NCBI RefSeq assembly: GCF_003332305.1
Contig: NZ_QOIO01000004.1
Coordinates: forward strand, 62,001-126,000
Reading direction: 5' to 3'
Length of the DNA: 64,000 bases
From: Microvirga aerophila
GTDB taxonomy: Bacteria; Pseudomonadota; Alphaproteobacteria; Rhizobiales; Beijerinckiaceae
Shown here: piece by piece, positions 17,030 through 25,375 of the stretch
Position numbering within the stretch: the stretch's first letter is position 1
How the letters are laid out: the number at the start of each line of letters is the position of its first letter
Translations under genes and position numbers: made by a program
Notes under the pieces: generated by a model
What the model was told of the DNA's origin: nothing
The model's database searches: none
What the model saw: only the letters and a program-made list of their open reading frames with translations

Positions 17030-17818
17030 ATGGAGCATGCGAGTCGCAGAGCCGCCGATGCCCGGCCAGCTGTTCAGGTTGGAGAGCCGGTTGCTCGCAT
17101 TGACAATGCCCAGGGCGCTTCCCCCATCCTCCTCATCTGCGAGCATGCCTCCAACACCCTTCCAAGTCGTTACGGGACCCTGGGCTTGAGCCCATCCGAG
17201 CTTGAGAGCCACATTGCCTGGGATCCGGGGGCGCTCGCGGTCGCCCAGGACCTGTCGCGACTGCTCGATGCGCCGCTCATCCACGCGACCGTGTCGCGCC
17301 TGGTGCTCGATCTCAACCGGGATCCTTCCGCGCCTGATTCGATCACGACCTTGAGCGAGCGCACGACGATCACCGGCAATCTTGATCTGGGTCCGGAGGA
17401 GCGCGCCCTGCGCGTCAGGGAGGTCTACGACGCTTTTCACGACGCCGTCGACGCTTTCACGGAGGCCCGCAGGGCGGCCGGACAGGTCAGCGCTGTTGTT
17501 TCCGTCCATTCGTTCACGCCGGTCTATCGCGATGTTCAAAGGCCTTGGGAGATCGGGCTCATCTTTGACCGGGACGAGCGGTTCGCCCGCAGCGTGGAAT
17601 CCGGCCTCAGGCAGGATCCTGCTCTGACCATCGGCATGAACCAACCCTATTCACCAGCAGACCGGGTGTTCCACACCCTGGAGCGCCACGCAGAACGGCG
17701 CGGTCTCGCGTCTCTGATGATCGAAATCCGCAACGACCTGATCCGCACGGAAGACGGACAGGCGTCGTGGTCGAAACGTCTTGCGCCTCTGTTGAGGGAG
17801 GGAGCGCGGACGCTGTGA
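17030..17818 (+). CDS. N-formylglutamate amidohydrolase family protein
   Basis: Zinc amidohydrolase of 262 aa of the HutG/N-formylglutamate deformylase fold. Motifs are LLICEHASNTLPSRYG, SHIAWDPGALAVAQ and VSVHSFTPVYRD. The family cleaves an amide on glutamate. There are no histidine-utilisation genes nearby; instead it leads an operon with a permease, a glutamine-synthetase-like ligase and two dehydrogenases. Inference: it hydrolyses a gamma-glutamyl amide at the end of the pathway, releasing glutamate and the product acid. The start ATG 17030 has GGAGG five bases upstream. Confidence 0.82.
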   Translation: MEHASRRAADARPAVQVGEPVARIDNAQGASPILLICEHASNTLPSRYGTLGLSPSELESHIAWDPGALAVAQDLSRLLDAPLIHATVSRLVLDLNRDPSAPDSITTLSERTTITGNLDLGPEERALRVREVYDAFHDAVDAFTEARRAAGQVSAVVSVHSFTPVYRDVQRPWEIGLIFDRDERFARSVESGLRQDPALTIGMNQPYSPADRVFHTLERHAERRGLASLMIEIRNDLIRTEDGQASWSKRLAPLLREGARTL

Positions 17819-17882
17819 AGACGAGAATGGCGCAGGGTGTGCCATGGCTCAGGGGACAGACTTATTCTTGGAGGAAGAGTCG

Positions 17883-19418
17883 ATGTCAGTTGGTCAAGAG
17901 AGTACAGGGGCTCACGCCCCGCCGGCAGGAGCGCAGGGCGCCGCGGGCATTACCTATACGACAGTGGACGACAGCTATTTCGAGGCCCGGCGTCTCAAGC
18001 GCTATGCCCGCGTGTGGTCCCTCTGGGCGCTCGGCGTCGGAGCGGTGATCTCCGGTCACTATTCGGGCTGGAACCTCGGGTTGACGCAGGGCTTCGGCTC
18101 GATGTTCTTCGCCACCATCATCATCGCCACCATGTATCTCGGCCTGACCTTCTCGCTGGCCGAGATGTCGCCCGCTCTTCCACATACGGGCGGAGCGTAC
18201 TCCTTCGCCCGTACGTCGATGGGCCCATGGGCCGGCTATATCACGGGCATCGCGGAGAACATCGAGTTCGTTCTGACGCCGGCCGTGATCGTGTTCTTCA
18301 TCAGCTCGTACCTGTCGGCGATCTTCGGCACGGCGCCGGGTTTCCAGCCGGTCTACTGGGTGTTGTGCTACGCCCTGTTCGTCGGCCTCAACATCATCGG
18401 CGTCGAACTCTCGTTCCGCGTCACGGTGACGGTGACCGTCATGGCTCTTGCGGTGCTGGCGGCCTTCTATCTGTCGGTTCTGTTCTCCGGCCAGCTGGAC
18501 TTCTCCCGCTGGGCGCTGAACATCGGTTCCGATGGCGCGGAACTGCCGAATGGAAACGGGCCGTTCCTGCCCATGGGGGTCGGTGGCGTTCTGGCGGCGC
18601 TTCCCTTCGCGGTCTGGCTGTTCCTGGCCATCGAGCAGCTGCCCCTGGCAGCCGAGGAGTCGCACGATCCGCAGCGTGACATGCCCAAGGGCATCATCGC
18701 CGGCATCCTGACGCTGATCGTCTCGGCCTTCCTCGTGCTGTTCCTGAACACCAGCATCGCGCCGGGCGCGGTGGGCCTGGGCAAATCGGGCGAGCCGCTT
18801 CTTGACGGGTTCCGCACCTTGTTCGGCTCCGACATCGCCAAGATCTTGGCGGCCATCGCGGTGATCGGGTTGATCGCATCGTTCCATACGATCATCTTCG
18901 CGTTCGGAAGGCAGATCTACTCGCTCTCGCGGGCGGGCTATTTCCCGAGCTTCCTTTCGGTGACCCACGGAGCTCGCAAGACGCCTCACGTGGCGTTGAT
19001 CGCGGGCGCCGTGATGGGCCTTCTGGTGATGCTGGTCATCTGGTTCTCGGTGGGCGCCGAGGCGGGTGCCGGCGTCATCGGCGGCACGCTTCTCAACATG
19101 GCGGTCGCAGGTGCGATGCTCGCATACTTTATGCAGGGCATGTCCTACATCGTCCTGAAGAAGAAGTTCCCGAACCTCCATCGGCCTTACGTGAGCCCGT
19201 TCGGCATCGCAGGCGCAGTGGTCTGCATGGTCATCGCCGCCGTGACGCTCTACTTCCAGCTCACGGATCCCGTGTTCCAGAAGGGCGTTCTCGGGGTGGC
19301 GATCTACTACGCGATCATGATGGCCTACTTCCTCGTCCATGGACGTCACAAGCTCATCCTCTCGCCCGAGGAGGAATTTGCCCTTACAAAGGGACAGAGC
19401 GAGTACAAGTCCTATTGA
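17883..19418 (+). CDS. APC-family amino acid permease, ethanolamine-permease type
   Basis: Amino-acid/polyamine/organocation transporter of 511 aa with about twelve membrane segments. SLWALGVGAVISGHYSGWN, FSLAEMSPALPHTGGAYSFAR and SMGPWAGYITGIAENIEF closely resemble, from memory, the ethanolamine permease (Eat) branch. An EExHDPQRDMPKGI motif precedes helix 7. The start ATG 17883 has GGAGG eight bases upstream; the ATG at 17844 adds thirteen residues without a ribosome site. It likely imports the substrate that the downstream ligase glutamylates. Confidence 0.88.
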   Translation: MSVGQESTGAHAPPAGAQGAAGITYTTVDDSYFEARRLKRYARVWSLWALGVGAVISGHYSGWNLGLTQGFGSMFFATIIIATMYLGLTFSLAEMSPALPHTGGAYSFARTSMGPWAGYITGIAENIEFVLTPAVIVFFISSYLSAIFGTAPGFQPVYWVLCYALFVGLNIIGVELSFRVTVTVTVMALAVLAAFYLSVLFSGQLDFSRWALNIGSDGAELPNGNGPFLPMGVGGVLAALPFAVWLFLAIEQLPLAAEESHDPQRDMPKGIIAGILTLIVSAFLVLFLNTSIAPGAVGLGKSGEPLLDGFRTLFGSDIAKILAAIAVIGLIASFHTIIFAFGRQIYSLSRAGYFPSFLSVTHGARKTPHVALIAGAVMGLLVMLVIWFSVGAEAGAGVIGGTLLNMAVAGAMLAYFMQGMSYIVLKKKFPNLHRPYVSPFGIAGAVVCMVIAAVTLYFQLTDPVFQKGVLGVAIYYAIMMAYFLVHGRHKLILSPEEEFALTKGQSEYKSY

Positions 19419-19426
19419 TGTTGCAG

Positions 19427-19451
19427 GGGAGCGCGCCTCGGGCGCGCTCCC
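19427..19451 (+). terminator. intra-operon hairpin between permease and ligase genes
   Basis: GGGAGCGCGCC (19427-19437) and GGCGCGCTCCC (19441-19451) form a perfect 11-bp stem with a TCG loop, eight bases after the permease stop. There is no long T-run, so it may be an attenuator or RNA-processing/stability stem that tunes expression of the downstream enzymes. Confidence 0.55.
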
Positions 19452-19478
19452 GTCTCCCTCATTCCGTTAGGTTCCTGC

Positions 19479-20849
19479 ATGGACATTCCCAAGATCAAGA
19501 CGGCCGCCGACGCAGTGGCCTATGTGCGCAGCCGCGATCTGCCGTTCGTGAAAGTCGGCATCGTCGATACGGACGGCATCATGCGCGGCAAGTACATGGC
19601 GCGCGACAAATTCGAATCCGCTCTCGAGAAGGGTTTCGGGTTCTGCGACGTGGTGCTGGGTTGGGACTCGAACGATCAGCTCTACGACAACACCAAGCTG
19701 ACCGGCTGGCACACCGCCTATCCGGATGCGCCGGTGCGCGTGCTGCCGGAGACCATGCGGCTCATTCCGTTCGAAAACGATCTGCCGTTCTTCCTGGCCG
19801 AGTTCGATGGCTATGCGGAGGATGCCTGCCCGCGCGGCGTGCTGCGACGGGTGCTTAAAAAGGCCGAAGACATGGGCTATGCGGTCTCGGCCGCGGCGGA
19901 GTTCGAGTTCTTCCTGTTCGAGGAGACGCCGCACTCCGTTCGCGAGAAAAGCTACCGCAATCTGAAGAACATCACGCCGGGCTTCTTCGGCTATTCAGTA
20001 CTGCGCGCCGGCGTCCACGCGGATTTCTACCACGAGCTCCTCGACGTCGCGAACAAGATGGATTTCGAGATCGAAGGCTTGCATACGGAAACTGGACCGG
20101 GCGTGCTCGAAGCCGCGATCCGTGTCGACGATGCCCTGAAGGCTGCCGACAAGGCGGCCCTGTTCAAGACCTTCACCAAGATCATCGCTCAGCGGCGAGG
20201 CTGGATGGCCACCTTCATGGCCAAGTGGTCGCGCGACTGGCCCGGCCAGTCGGGCCATCTGCATACCTCCCTGCAGGACATCAAGACCGGCAAGGGCGCG
20301 TTCTACGACCCCAAAGGTCCGCATTCCATGTCGGACGCCATGCGCTGGTTCGTCGGCGGCCAGCAGCAGCTGATGCCGGAACTTCTCGCCATGGTGGCCT
20401 GCACGGTGAACAGCTACACCCGGCTCATTCCGGGCTTCTGGGCGCCCACGGATTCCGCCTGGGGTGTGGAGAATCGCACGACGGCCCTCCGGGTCATCCC
20501 AGGTTTCGAAAAGTCTCAACGCGTCGAGTACCGGGTCGCGGCGGCCGACATCAACCCTTACATCGCGCTTGCGGCCGCGATCGGCTCAGGGCTCTGGGGC
20601 ATCGAGAACAGGGTCGAGCCGGGCGAGCCGATCCAGGGCAACGCCTATGCGGTGGAGCACCCGAAGGAGAGGGCCCTGCCGCGTTCGCTGGGGGAGGCGG
20701 CTGAGCGGTTGAAAGCGTCGCAGGCCGCTCGTCAGCTCTTCGGCGACACCTTTGTTGACCATTACGCCGCGACGCGCGAATGGGAAGAACGCGAGGCCCG
20801 CAAGGCCATCACGGACTGGCAGCTCGCCCGTTATTTCGAGATCATCTAA
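19479..20849 (+). CDS. glutamine-synthetase-like gamma-glutamylamide ligase
   Basis: ATP-dependent ligase of 456 aa from the type I glutamine synthetase superfamily. It has the N-terminal beta-grasp region (VKVGIVDTDGIMRGKYMARD), AAEFEFFLFEE (metal-binding Glu), HTETGPGVLEAAI, SGHLHTSLQD with the catalytic His, and RVEYRVAAADINPYIALA. The lack of the canonical Tyr-adenylylation tail and the operon context point to a PuuA/GlnA4/IpuC-type enzyme that joins glutamate to an amine rather than to ammonia. With an ethanolamine-type permease upstream, gamma-glutamylethanolamide is the likeliest product (inference). Confidence 0.88.
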   Translation: MDIPKIKTAADAVAYVRSRDLPFVKVGIVDTDGIMRGKYMARDKFESALEKGFGFCDVVLGWDSNDQLYDNTKLTGWHTAYPDAPVRVLPETMRLIPFENDLPFFLAEFDGYAEDACPRGVLRRVLKKAEDMGYAVSAAAEFEFFLFEETPHSVREKSYRNLKNITPGFFGYSVLRAGVHADFYHELLDVANKMDFEIEGLHTETGPGVLEAAIRVDDALKAADKAALFKTFTKIIAQRRGWMATFMAKWSRDWPGQSGHLHTSLQDIKTGKGAFYDPKGPHSMSDAMRWFVGGQQQLMPELLAMVACTVNSYTRLIPGFWAPTDSAWGVENRTTALRVIPGFEKSQRVEYRVAAADINPYIALAAAIGSGLWGIENRVEPGEPIQGNAYAVEHPKERALPRSLGEAAERLKASQAARQLFGDTFVDHYAATREWEEREARKAITDWQLARYFEII

Positions 20850-20859
20850 AAGCAAGATC

Positions 20860-22254
20860 ATGGCCGATACCGATATCGTCTGCATTTCCCCCGTCGATGG
20901 GCGCGAACTCGTACGCCGTCCGATCATGTCTGAGGCCGCGATCGAGGCAGCCGTCAAGGCGGCCCGCGAGGCGCAGCGAGAGTGGCGCAACGTGCCCCTC
21001 CCGGAGCGCGCCAGGAAGGTGGAGGCCTTCCTCGATGCGCTGCTCGCCATGAACCAGGAGGTGGTGCCCGAGATCGCCCAGATGATGGGCCGTCCCGTGC
21101 GCTACGGCGGCGAGTTCCGCGGCGTCGAGGAGCGGGCGCGCTACATGATCCGTATCGCGGAGCAGAGCCTGAGGCCTATTCCGGCCGATGACGAAAAGCC
21201 GGGATTCCGCCGCATGATCAAACGCGAGCCTGTCGGCCTCGTGCTCGTGATCGCGCCCTGGAACTATCCGTATCTCACGGCCATCAACACCATCGTGCCC
21301 GCGCTCATGGCCGGCAACGCGGTTCTCTTGAAGCACGCCTCGCAGACCCTGCTCGCGGGCGAGCGTTTCCAGATGGCCATGGACCGTGCCGGCATGCCCA
21401 AGGGTCTGTTCCAGAACCTCGTGCTGAGCCATGACCAGACAAGCCGCATCTTGGGTGCGGGCCTCGTGGATCATTGCAACTTCACCGGCTCGGTCTCCGG
21501 CGGGCGTTCCATCGAGCGCGCGGCGGCAGGCTCCTTCACGTCGCTCGGACTCGAGCTCGGCGGCAAGGACCCGGCCTATGTGCGCCAGGATGCCAACTTC
21601 GACCATGCTGTCGAAAACTTGGTGGATGGCGCGTTCTTCAATTCGGGCCAGTGCTGCTGCGGCATCGAGCGCATCTATGTGCACGAGAAGCACTATGACC
21701 GCTTTGTCGAGGGCGCAGTCGATCTCGTGAACAGGTATGTTCTCGGCAATCCGCTGGAGGAAGCGACGACGCTGGGTCCAATGGCGCACAAGCGCTTTGC
21801 GGACCTCGTGCGCGAGCAGAATGCAGAAGCGGTTGCGAAAGGCGCAAAGGCGCATATCGATGCCCGGAAGTTCGCGGCGGATGTAGGCGACACCGCCTAT
21901 CTGGCGCCGCAGGTGCTCACGAATGTGGATCACTCCATGAGCGTCATGCGCGAGGAGAGCTTCGGTCCCACCGTCGGCATCATGAAGGTCAGCGGCGACG
22001 AGGAAGCGATCCGTCTTATGAATGACTCGCCCTACGGTCTCTCGGCCGCCATCTGGACCTCCGACGTGGATGCGGCGGAAGCCATCGGCGAGAAGCTTGA
22101 AACCGGCACCGTCTTCATGAACCGCTGCGACTATCTCGATCCCGCCCTTGCCTGGACCGGCGTGAAGGATACGGGCCGCGGCGCGAGCCTGTCGCGGCTG
22201 GCCTACGAGTCGCTCACCCGTCCGAAATCCTACCACCTGCGCCACGCGCTTTGA
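20860..22254 (+). CDS. aldehyde dehydrogenase family protein
   Basis: NAD(P)-dependent aldehyde dehydrogenase of 464 aa. Visible motifs are VLVIAPWNYPYLTAINTIVP (cofactor domain), LELGGKDPAYV (general-base Glu) and NSGQCCCGIERIYV (catalytic Cys within three consecutive cysteines). The C-terminal DTGRGASLSRLAYESLTRPK closes the fold. The start ATG 20860 lies ten bases after the ligase stop; a longer open frame from 20752 overlaps the ligase. It would oxidise the gamma-glutamyl aldehyde made by the next gene's alcohol dehydrogenase. Confidence 0.92.
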   Translation: MADTDIVCISPVDGRELVRRPIMSEAAIEAAVKAAREAQREWRNVPLPERARKVEAFLDALLAMNQEVVPEIAQMMGRPVRYGGEFRGVEERARYMIRIAEQSLRPIPADDEKPGFRRMIKREPVGLVLVIAPWNYPYLTAINTIVPALMAGNAVLLKHASQTLLAGERFQMAMDRAGMPKGLFQNLVLSHDQTSRILGAGLVDHCNFTGSVSGGRSIERAAAGSFTSLGLELGGKDPAYVRQDANFDHAVENLVDGAFFNSGQCCCGIERIYVHEKHYDRFVEGAVDLVNRYVLGNPLEEATTLGPMAHKRFADLVREQNAEAVAKGAKAHIDARKFAADVGDTAYLAPQVLTNVDHSMSVMREESFGPTVGIMKVSGDEEAIRLMNDSPYGLSAAIWTSDVDAAEAIGEKLETGTVFMNRCDYLDPALAWTGVKDTGRGASLSRLAYESLTRPKSYHLRHAL

Positions 22255-22262
22255 GTTTTGAC

Positions 22263-23426
22263 ATGACCGCTTCTCCCCGCTCCAATTGGAACTACCCAAC
22301 CCCGGTTCGCTTCGGCGCAGGCCGTATCTCTGAGCTGGCGGAGGCCTGCCGATCGGTGGGCATGTCGGCTCCTCTCATCGTCACCGATCCGTTCCTGGCG
22401 ACGCAGCCGATGACGAAGGCGGCGCTCGTTCAGCTCGGCGCCGCAGGCCTCAAGGCCGCGATCTTTTCGGACATCAAGCCGAACCCGGTCGAGACCAATG
22501 TCTATAAGGGTCTCGAAGCTCTCAAGGCCGGTGTGCATGACGGCGTCGTGGCCTTCGGCGGCGGATCGGCGCTCGACGCCGGCAAGGTCATCGCCTTCAT
22601 GGCAGGCCAAACCCGCCCCATGTGGGATTTCGAGGATATCGGCGATTGGTGGACCCGGGCGGACCCCAAGGGCATCCTGCCGATCATCGCGGTGCCGACC
22701 ACCGCCGGCACCGGCTCGGAGGTAGGCCGCGCGGGCGTTATCACCCAGGAGGCCACCCACACCAAGAAGGTGATCTTCCATCCTCTCATGATGCCGAAGA
22801 TCGTGATCTGCGATCCGGAGCTTACGGTCGGCATGCCGCCCCACATTACGGCCGGAACGGGCCTCGATGCGCTGGCTCACTGCATCGAGGCCTATTGCGC
22901 GCCCGGCTATCATCCGATGGCGGACGGAATCGCGGTCGAAGGCATCCGCCTCGTGAAGGAGTATCTGCCGCGCGCCTATAAGGACGGTAAGGATATCGAG
23001 GCCCGCGCCAACATGATGTCCGCCGCCGCCATGGGCGCCACCGCGTTCCAGAAGGGCCTGGGAGCGATCCACGCGCTTTCGCATCCGGCGGGCGCGCTCT
23101 ACGACACGCACCATGGCCTCACCAACGCGGTCTTCATGCCCTACGTGCTGGTCTATAACCGCGAGGCGATTGAACAGAAGATCGAGCGCCTTGCCGCCTA
23201 TATCGGCCTCGAGGCTTCGTTCCAGGCTTTCCTCGACTGGGTATTGAAACTGCGTCGGGATCTCGGCGTGCCGCACACCCTGGAGGGCCTGAAGATCGAC
23301 AATGCCCGCTTCGACGAGATGTCCACCATGGCGCCCGACGATCCGACGGCGGGCGGCAATCCGGTGCCGATCACGAAGGAAAGCGCTCGCAAGCTCTACG
23401 AGAGCGCACTGGCCGGCCAAGTTTAA
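22263..23426 (+). CDS. iron-containing alcohol dehydrogenase
   Basis: Group III (Fe-dependent) alcohol dehydrogenase of 387 aa. VAFGGGSALDAGKVIAFM is the NAD-binding motif, PTTAGTGSEVGRAGVI follows, and the iron ligands fall in LAHCIEAYCAPGYHPMADG and IHALSHPAGALYDTHHG. The start ATG 22263 is eight bases after the aldehyde dehydrogenase stop; a TTG at 22251 overlapping that stop is the alternative. As the last operon gene before a strong terminator, it probably oxidises the hydroxyl group of the glutamylated amino alcohol. Confidence 0.92.
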   Translation: MTASPRSNWNYPTPVRFGAGRISELAEACRSVGMSAPLIVTDPFLATQPMTKAALVQLGAAGLKAAIFSDIKPNPVETNVYKGLEALKAGVHDGVVAFGGGSALDAGKVIAFMAGQTRPMWDFEDIGDWWTRADPKGILPIIAVPTTAGTGSEVGRAGVITQEATHTKKVIFHPLMMPKIVICDPELTVGMPPHITAGTGLDALAHCIEAYCAPGYHPMADGIAVEGIRLVKEYLPRAYKDGKDIEARANMMSAAAMGATAFQKGLGAIHALSHPAGALYDTHHGLTNAVFMPYVLVYNREAIEQKIERLAAYIGLEASFQAFLDWVLKLRRDLGVPHTLEGLKIDNARFDEMSTMAPDDPTAGGNPVPITKESARKLYESALAGQV

Positions 23427-23444
23427 GCCGGGCATATGACCATA

Positions 23445-23481
23445 AAAAAGAGCGCCGTCGGTTGATGACGGCGCTCTTTTT
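23445..23481. terminator. bidirectional Rho-independent terminator
   Basis: A perfect 15-bp inverted repeat, with arms reading AAAAAGAGCGCCGTC and GACGGCGCTCTTTTT around a seven-base loop. Poly-A on the left and poly-T on the right let it stop both the plus-strand operon ending at 23426 and the minus-strand FMN reductase gene ending at 23502. Confidence 0.92.
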
Positions 23482-23501
23482 GTTTCTCGCGCTCGACCGC
23501 T

Positions 23502-24104
23502 TTACGCAGCCGCCTTGGCTTCGACGGGAGCCTTGCGCTCCGCGCGCAGGGACTTCAGCGCCTCGGTCCAGCGGTAGAGTTCGTCCAGCATCGTCGCGGC
23601 GGACGTCTTGTAGATGTCGAGGGGCTTGAGATTGCCGTTCTCGTCGAGGTGCTGGAACACCATCGGCATGGGCACGCCTTCCGGGATCGGCATCATCTTG
23701 AGCGTCGTCAGGAGCTGCTTTTCGGCTTGCGCCGCGCGCAGGCCGCCGGAGATGCCGCCATAGCTCACGATGCCGGCGGGCGCATAATTCCATTCGCGGG
23801 AAAGATAGTTCAAGGCGTTCACAAGGGATGGCGGCGGGCCATAGTTGTACTCCGGCGTCACGAACACGAAGGCATCGGCAGCTTTCACGCTCTCGGCCCA
23901 GGCCTTGGTGTGGGCGTGCTGGTAAGACTGCTTCATGGGATGCTCGGGCTCGTCGAAGATCGGCAGGTTGAAGTCTGCTAGATCGACCAGAACCGGCTCG
24001 AACTTGCCATGCTCGGCGGCGAACTCGTTAAACCATCTGGCAACGCTGGGGCCGACGCGACCGGGGCGGGTGCTGGCGACGATGGTGTGAAGCTTGAGCG
24101 TCAT
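23502..24104 (-). CDS. NADPH-dependent FMN reductase family protein
   Basis: Flavodoxin-like NAD(P)H:FMN/quinone reductase of 200 aa. The flavin-phosphate loop region IVASTRPGRVGPSVARWF opens the protein, and FVFVTPEYNYGPPPSLVNAL plus GIVSYGGISGGLRAAQ are the flavin-contacting segments of the family (ArsH/ChrR/YhdA relatives). It is divergent from an HxlR regulator, a common pairing in quinone or electrophile stress. Likely role: two-electron reduction of quinones or azo-type compounds in the cytoplasm. Confidence 0.9.
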   Translation of the reverse strand: MTLKLHTIVASTRPGRVGPSVARWFNEFAAEHGKFEPVLVDLADFNLPIFDEPEHPMKQSYQHAHTKAWAESVKAADAFVFVTPEYNYGPPPSLVNALNYLSREWNYAPAGIVSYGGISGGLRAAQAEKQLLTTLKMMPIPEGVPMPMVFQHLDENGNLKPLDIYKTSAATMLDELYRWTEALKSLRAERKAPVEAKAAA

Positions 24105-24142
24105 CTTGTTTCCTGAACTTGCCGCGAGGCGAGAGGATGATT

Positions 24143-24179
24143 AAGTTACGATTTGTGACTGACGCTCATTTGGTAACTT
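24143..24179. promoter_or_regulatory. candidate HxlR operator (inverted AAGTTAC)
   Basis: AAGTTAC at 24143-24149 and its exact complement GTAACTT at 24173-24179 lie in the 103-base divergent gap between the FMN reductase and hxlR genes. The site overlaps the region where both promoters must be. HxlR-family operators known in Bacillus contain similar TTAC half-sites; the assignment here is inference. Confidence 0.5.
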
Positions 24180-24207
24180 TTCCACGAAGCCGCAAGGAGG
24201 CACTTTT

Positions 24208-24597
24208 TTGGAACTCGGGCACATGAATGTAACCGGCGACTGCAAGACCGTGACCGGTGTCCTGTCGCGAATCGGCGACAAGTGGAGCGTTCAGGTCGTG
24301 GTCCAACTCGGCCAAGGGCCAAGACGTTTCAATGAGTTACGGCGCATCATCGGCGACATTTCGCAACGGATGCTGACCCTGACCCTGCGTGGTCTCGAGC
24401 GGGACGGGCTAGTGACACGCACGGTCTATCCGACCATTCCACCTCGGGTCGAATACAAACTCACAGAGCTGGGTTGCTCCCTGCTCATGACTGTGCGCGG
24501 CCTCGGTGACTGGGCTCGGCAACACCATCATGAGATTGCGGAGGCTAGGCGCCGTTACGACCAGGGAGCCTCGGAGGGTGAGGCAGACGCGGCCTAA
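24208..24597 (+). CDS. HxlR-family transcriptional regulator
   Basis: MarR-like HxlR winged-helix regulator of 129 aa. The single N-terminal Cys lies in MNVTGDCKTVTGVLSRIGDKW, where HxlR/YodB/CatR proteins carry the redox-sensing Cys; RRFNELRRIIGDISQRMLTLTL is the recognition region. The TTG start at 24208 is chosen because a full AAGGAGG lies seven bases before it; ATG 24223 would be too far from that site. It likely represses the divergent FMN reductase in response to quinones or aldehydes. Confidence 0.9.
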   Translation: MELGHMNVTGDCKTVTGVLSRIGDKWSVQVVVQLGQGPRRFNELRRIIGDISQRMLTLTLRGLERDGLVTRTVYPTIPPRVEYKLTELGCSLLMTVRGLGDWARQHHHEIAEARRRYDQGASEGEADAA

Positions 24598-24609
24598 GGT
24601 TCTCTGCCG

Positions 24610-25269
24610 TCACCCTTTCAAGTGACTGTCCAAGACGTCCCAGAGCGCCTGGTCGTGGAAGGTCTCGATTGTCAGATCCGCACCGACCTCCCTCATCTCG
24701 TCTGCCGAGAGCCCTGTCAGCACGCCAAACGAGAAAAGACCTGCCGCCTTGGCGGCCTTCATGCCCGAAGGGGAATCCTCGAACGCGATGGCTTCGCCTG
24801 CCTGAAGGCCAAGCCTTTCCAGCGCCGTCAGGTAGGGCAGGGGATCCGGCTTTCCTCGCACCACTTCCTCGATGGTGATCTTGACCTCAAACCGCTCCGC
24901 AATGCCGAGAGCGTCAAGCATGTGGGTAGCATTCAGAACTGGAGCGTTGGTCACGAGCGCAATCTTGAGACGGTTCTCCTCGGCCCAATCGAGAACGTCG
25001 AGGAGCCCATCCAGGGGCTTCAGGTCCAAAGCCAGTCTGCGGAAGGCCGCCTCCTTGAGCTCCGCCAATTCCTCGTGCTCGTCAACGCTATGGCTGGGGA
25101 GCAGAGAGGCAAAGATCGACTCGTTTGTGCGTCCGATGATGGATGAGCGATAGGTCTCTTCGTCGATCACGACCCCTTGCGGCCCCAGGATTTCGGCAAA
25201 GGCCTGCAGGTGAACCGGGTCGCTGTGCACCAGGGTGCCGTCCATGTCGAAAATCAAGGCTTTGAGCAT
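24610..25269 (-). CDS. HAD-superfamily phosphatase/phosphomutase-like hydrolase
   Basis: Haloacid-dehalogenase hydrolase of 219 aa, class IA (beta-phosphoglucomutase/GS1-like cap). Motif I is LIFDMDGTLVHSD with both aspartates, motif II is VTNAPV, and motif IV is AFEDSPSGMKAAKAAGL. It probably dephosphorylates a small metabolite; the substrate is unknown. It converges with the hxlR gene after 12 bases. Confidence 0.88.
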   Translation of the reverse strand: MLKALIFDMDGTLVHSDPVHLQAFAEILGPQGVVIDEETYRSSIIGRTNESIFASLLPSHSVDEHEELAELKEAAFRRLALDLKPLDGLLDVLDWAEENRLKIALVTNAPVLNATHMLDALGIAERFEVKITIEEVVRGKPDPLPYLTALERLGLQAGEAIAFEDSPSGMKAAKAAGLFSFGVLTGLSADEMREVGADLTIETFHDQALWDVLDSHLKG

Positions 25270-25375
25270 CGGGTCGTCTCGTTCGTGGAAACCAGGGGCT
25301 GCCAGTTGGAATCTGGCCTTTGCCTTATAGATAAATCGGCTGACGATAAACTGTTACCGCACACGGTGCCCCGTG

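Noticed and set aside
17030..17818. hutG of a histidine-utilisation operon
   Set aside because: No hutH, hutU or hutI in the vicinity; the gene neighbours point to another amide of glutamate.
17886..19349. 487-codon minus-strand frame
   Set aside because: Antisense to the permease; His/Arg/Asp-rich composition is a known artefact opposite membrane proteins.
20842..22299. 485-codon minus-strand frame
   Set aside because: Antisense to the aldehyde dehydrogenase, which has all catalytic motifs.
22230..23435. 401-codon minus-strand frame
   Set aside because: Antisense to the iron alcohol dehydrogenase, with no family signal.
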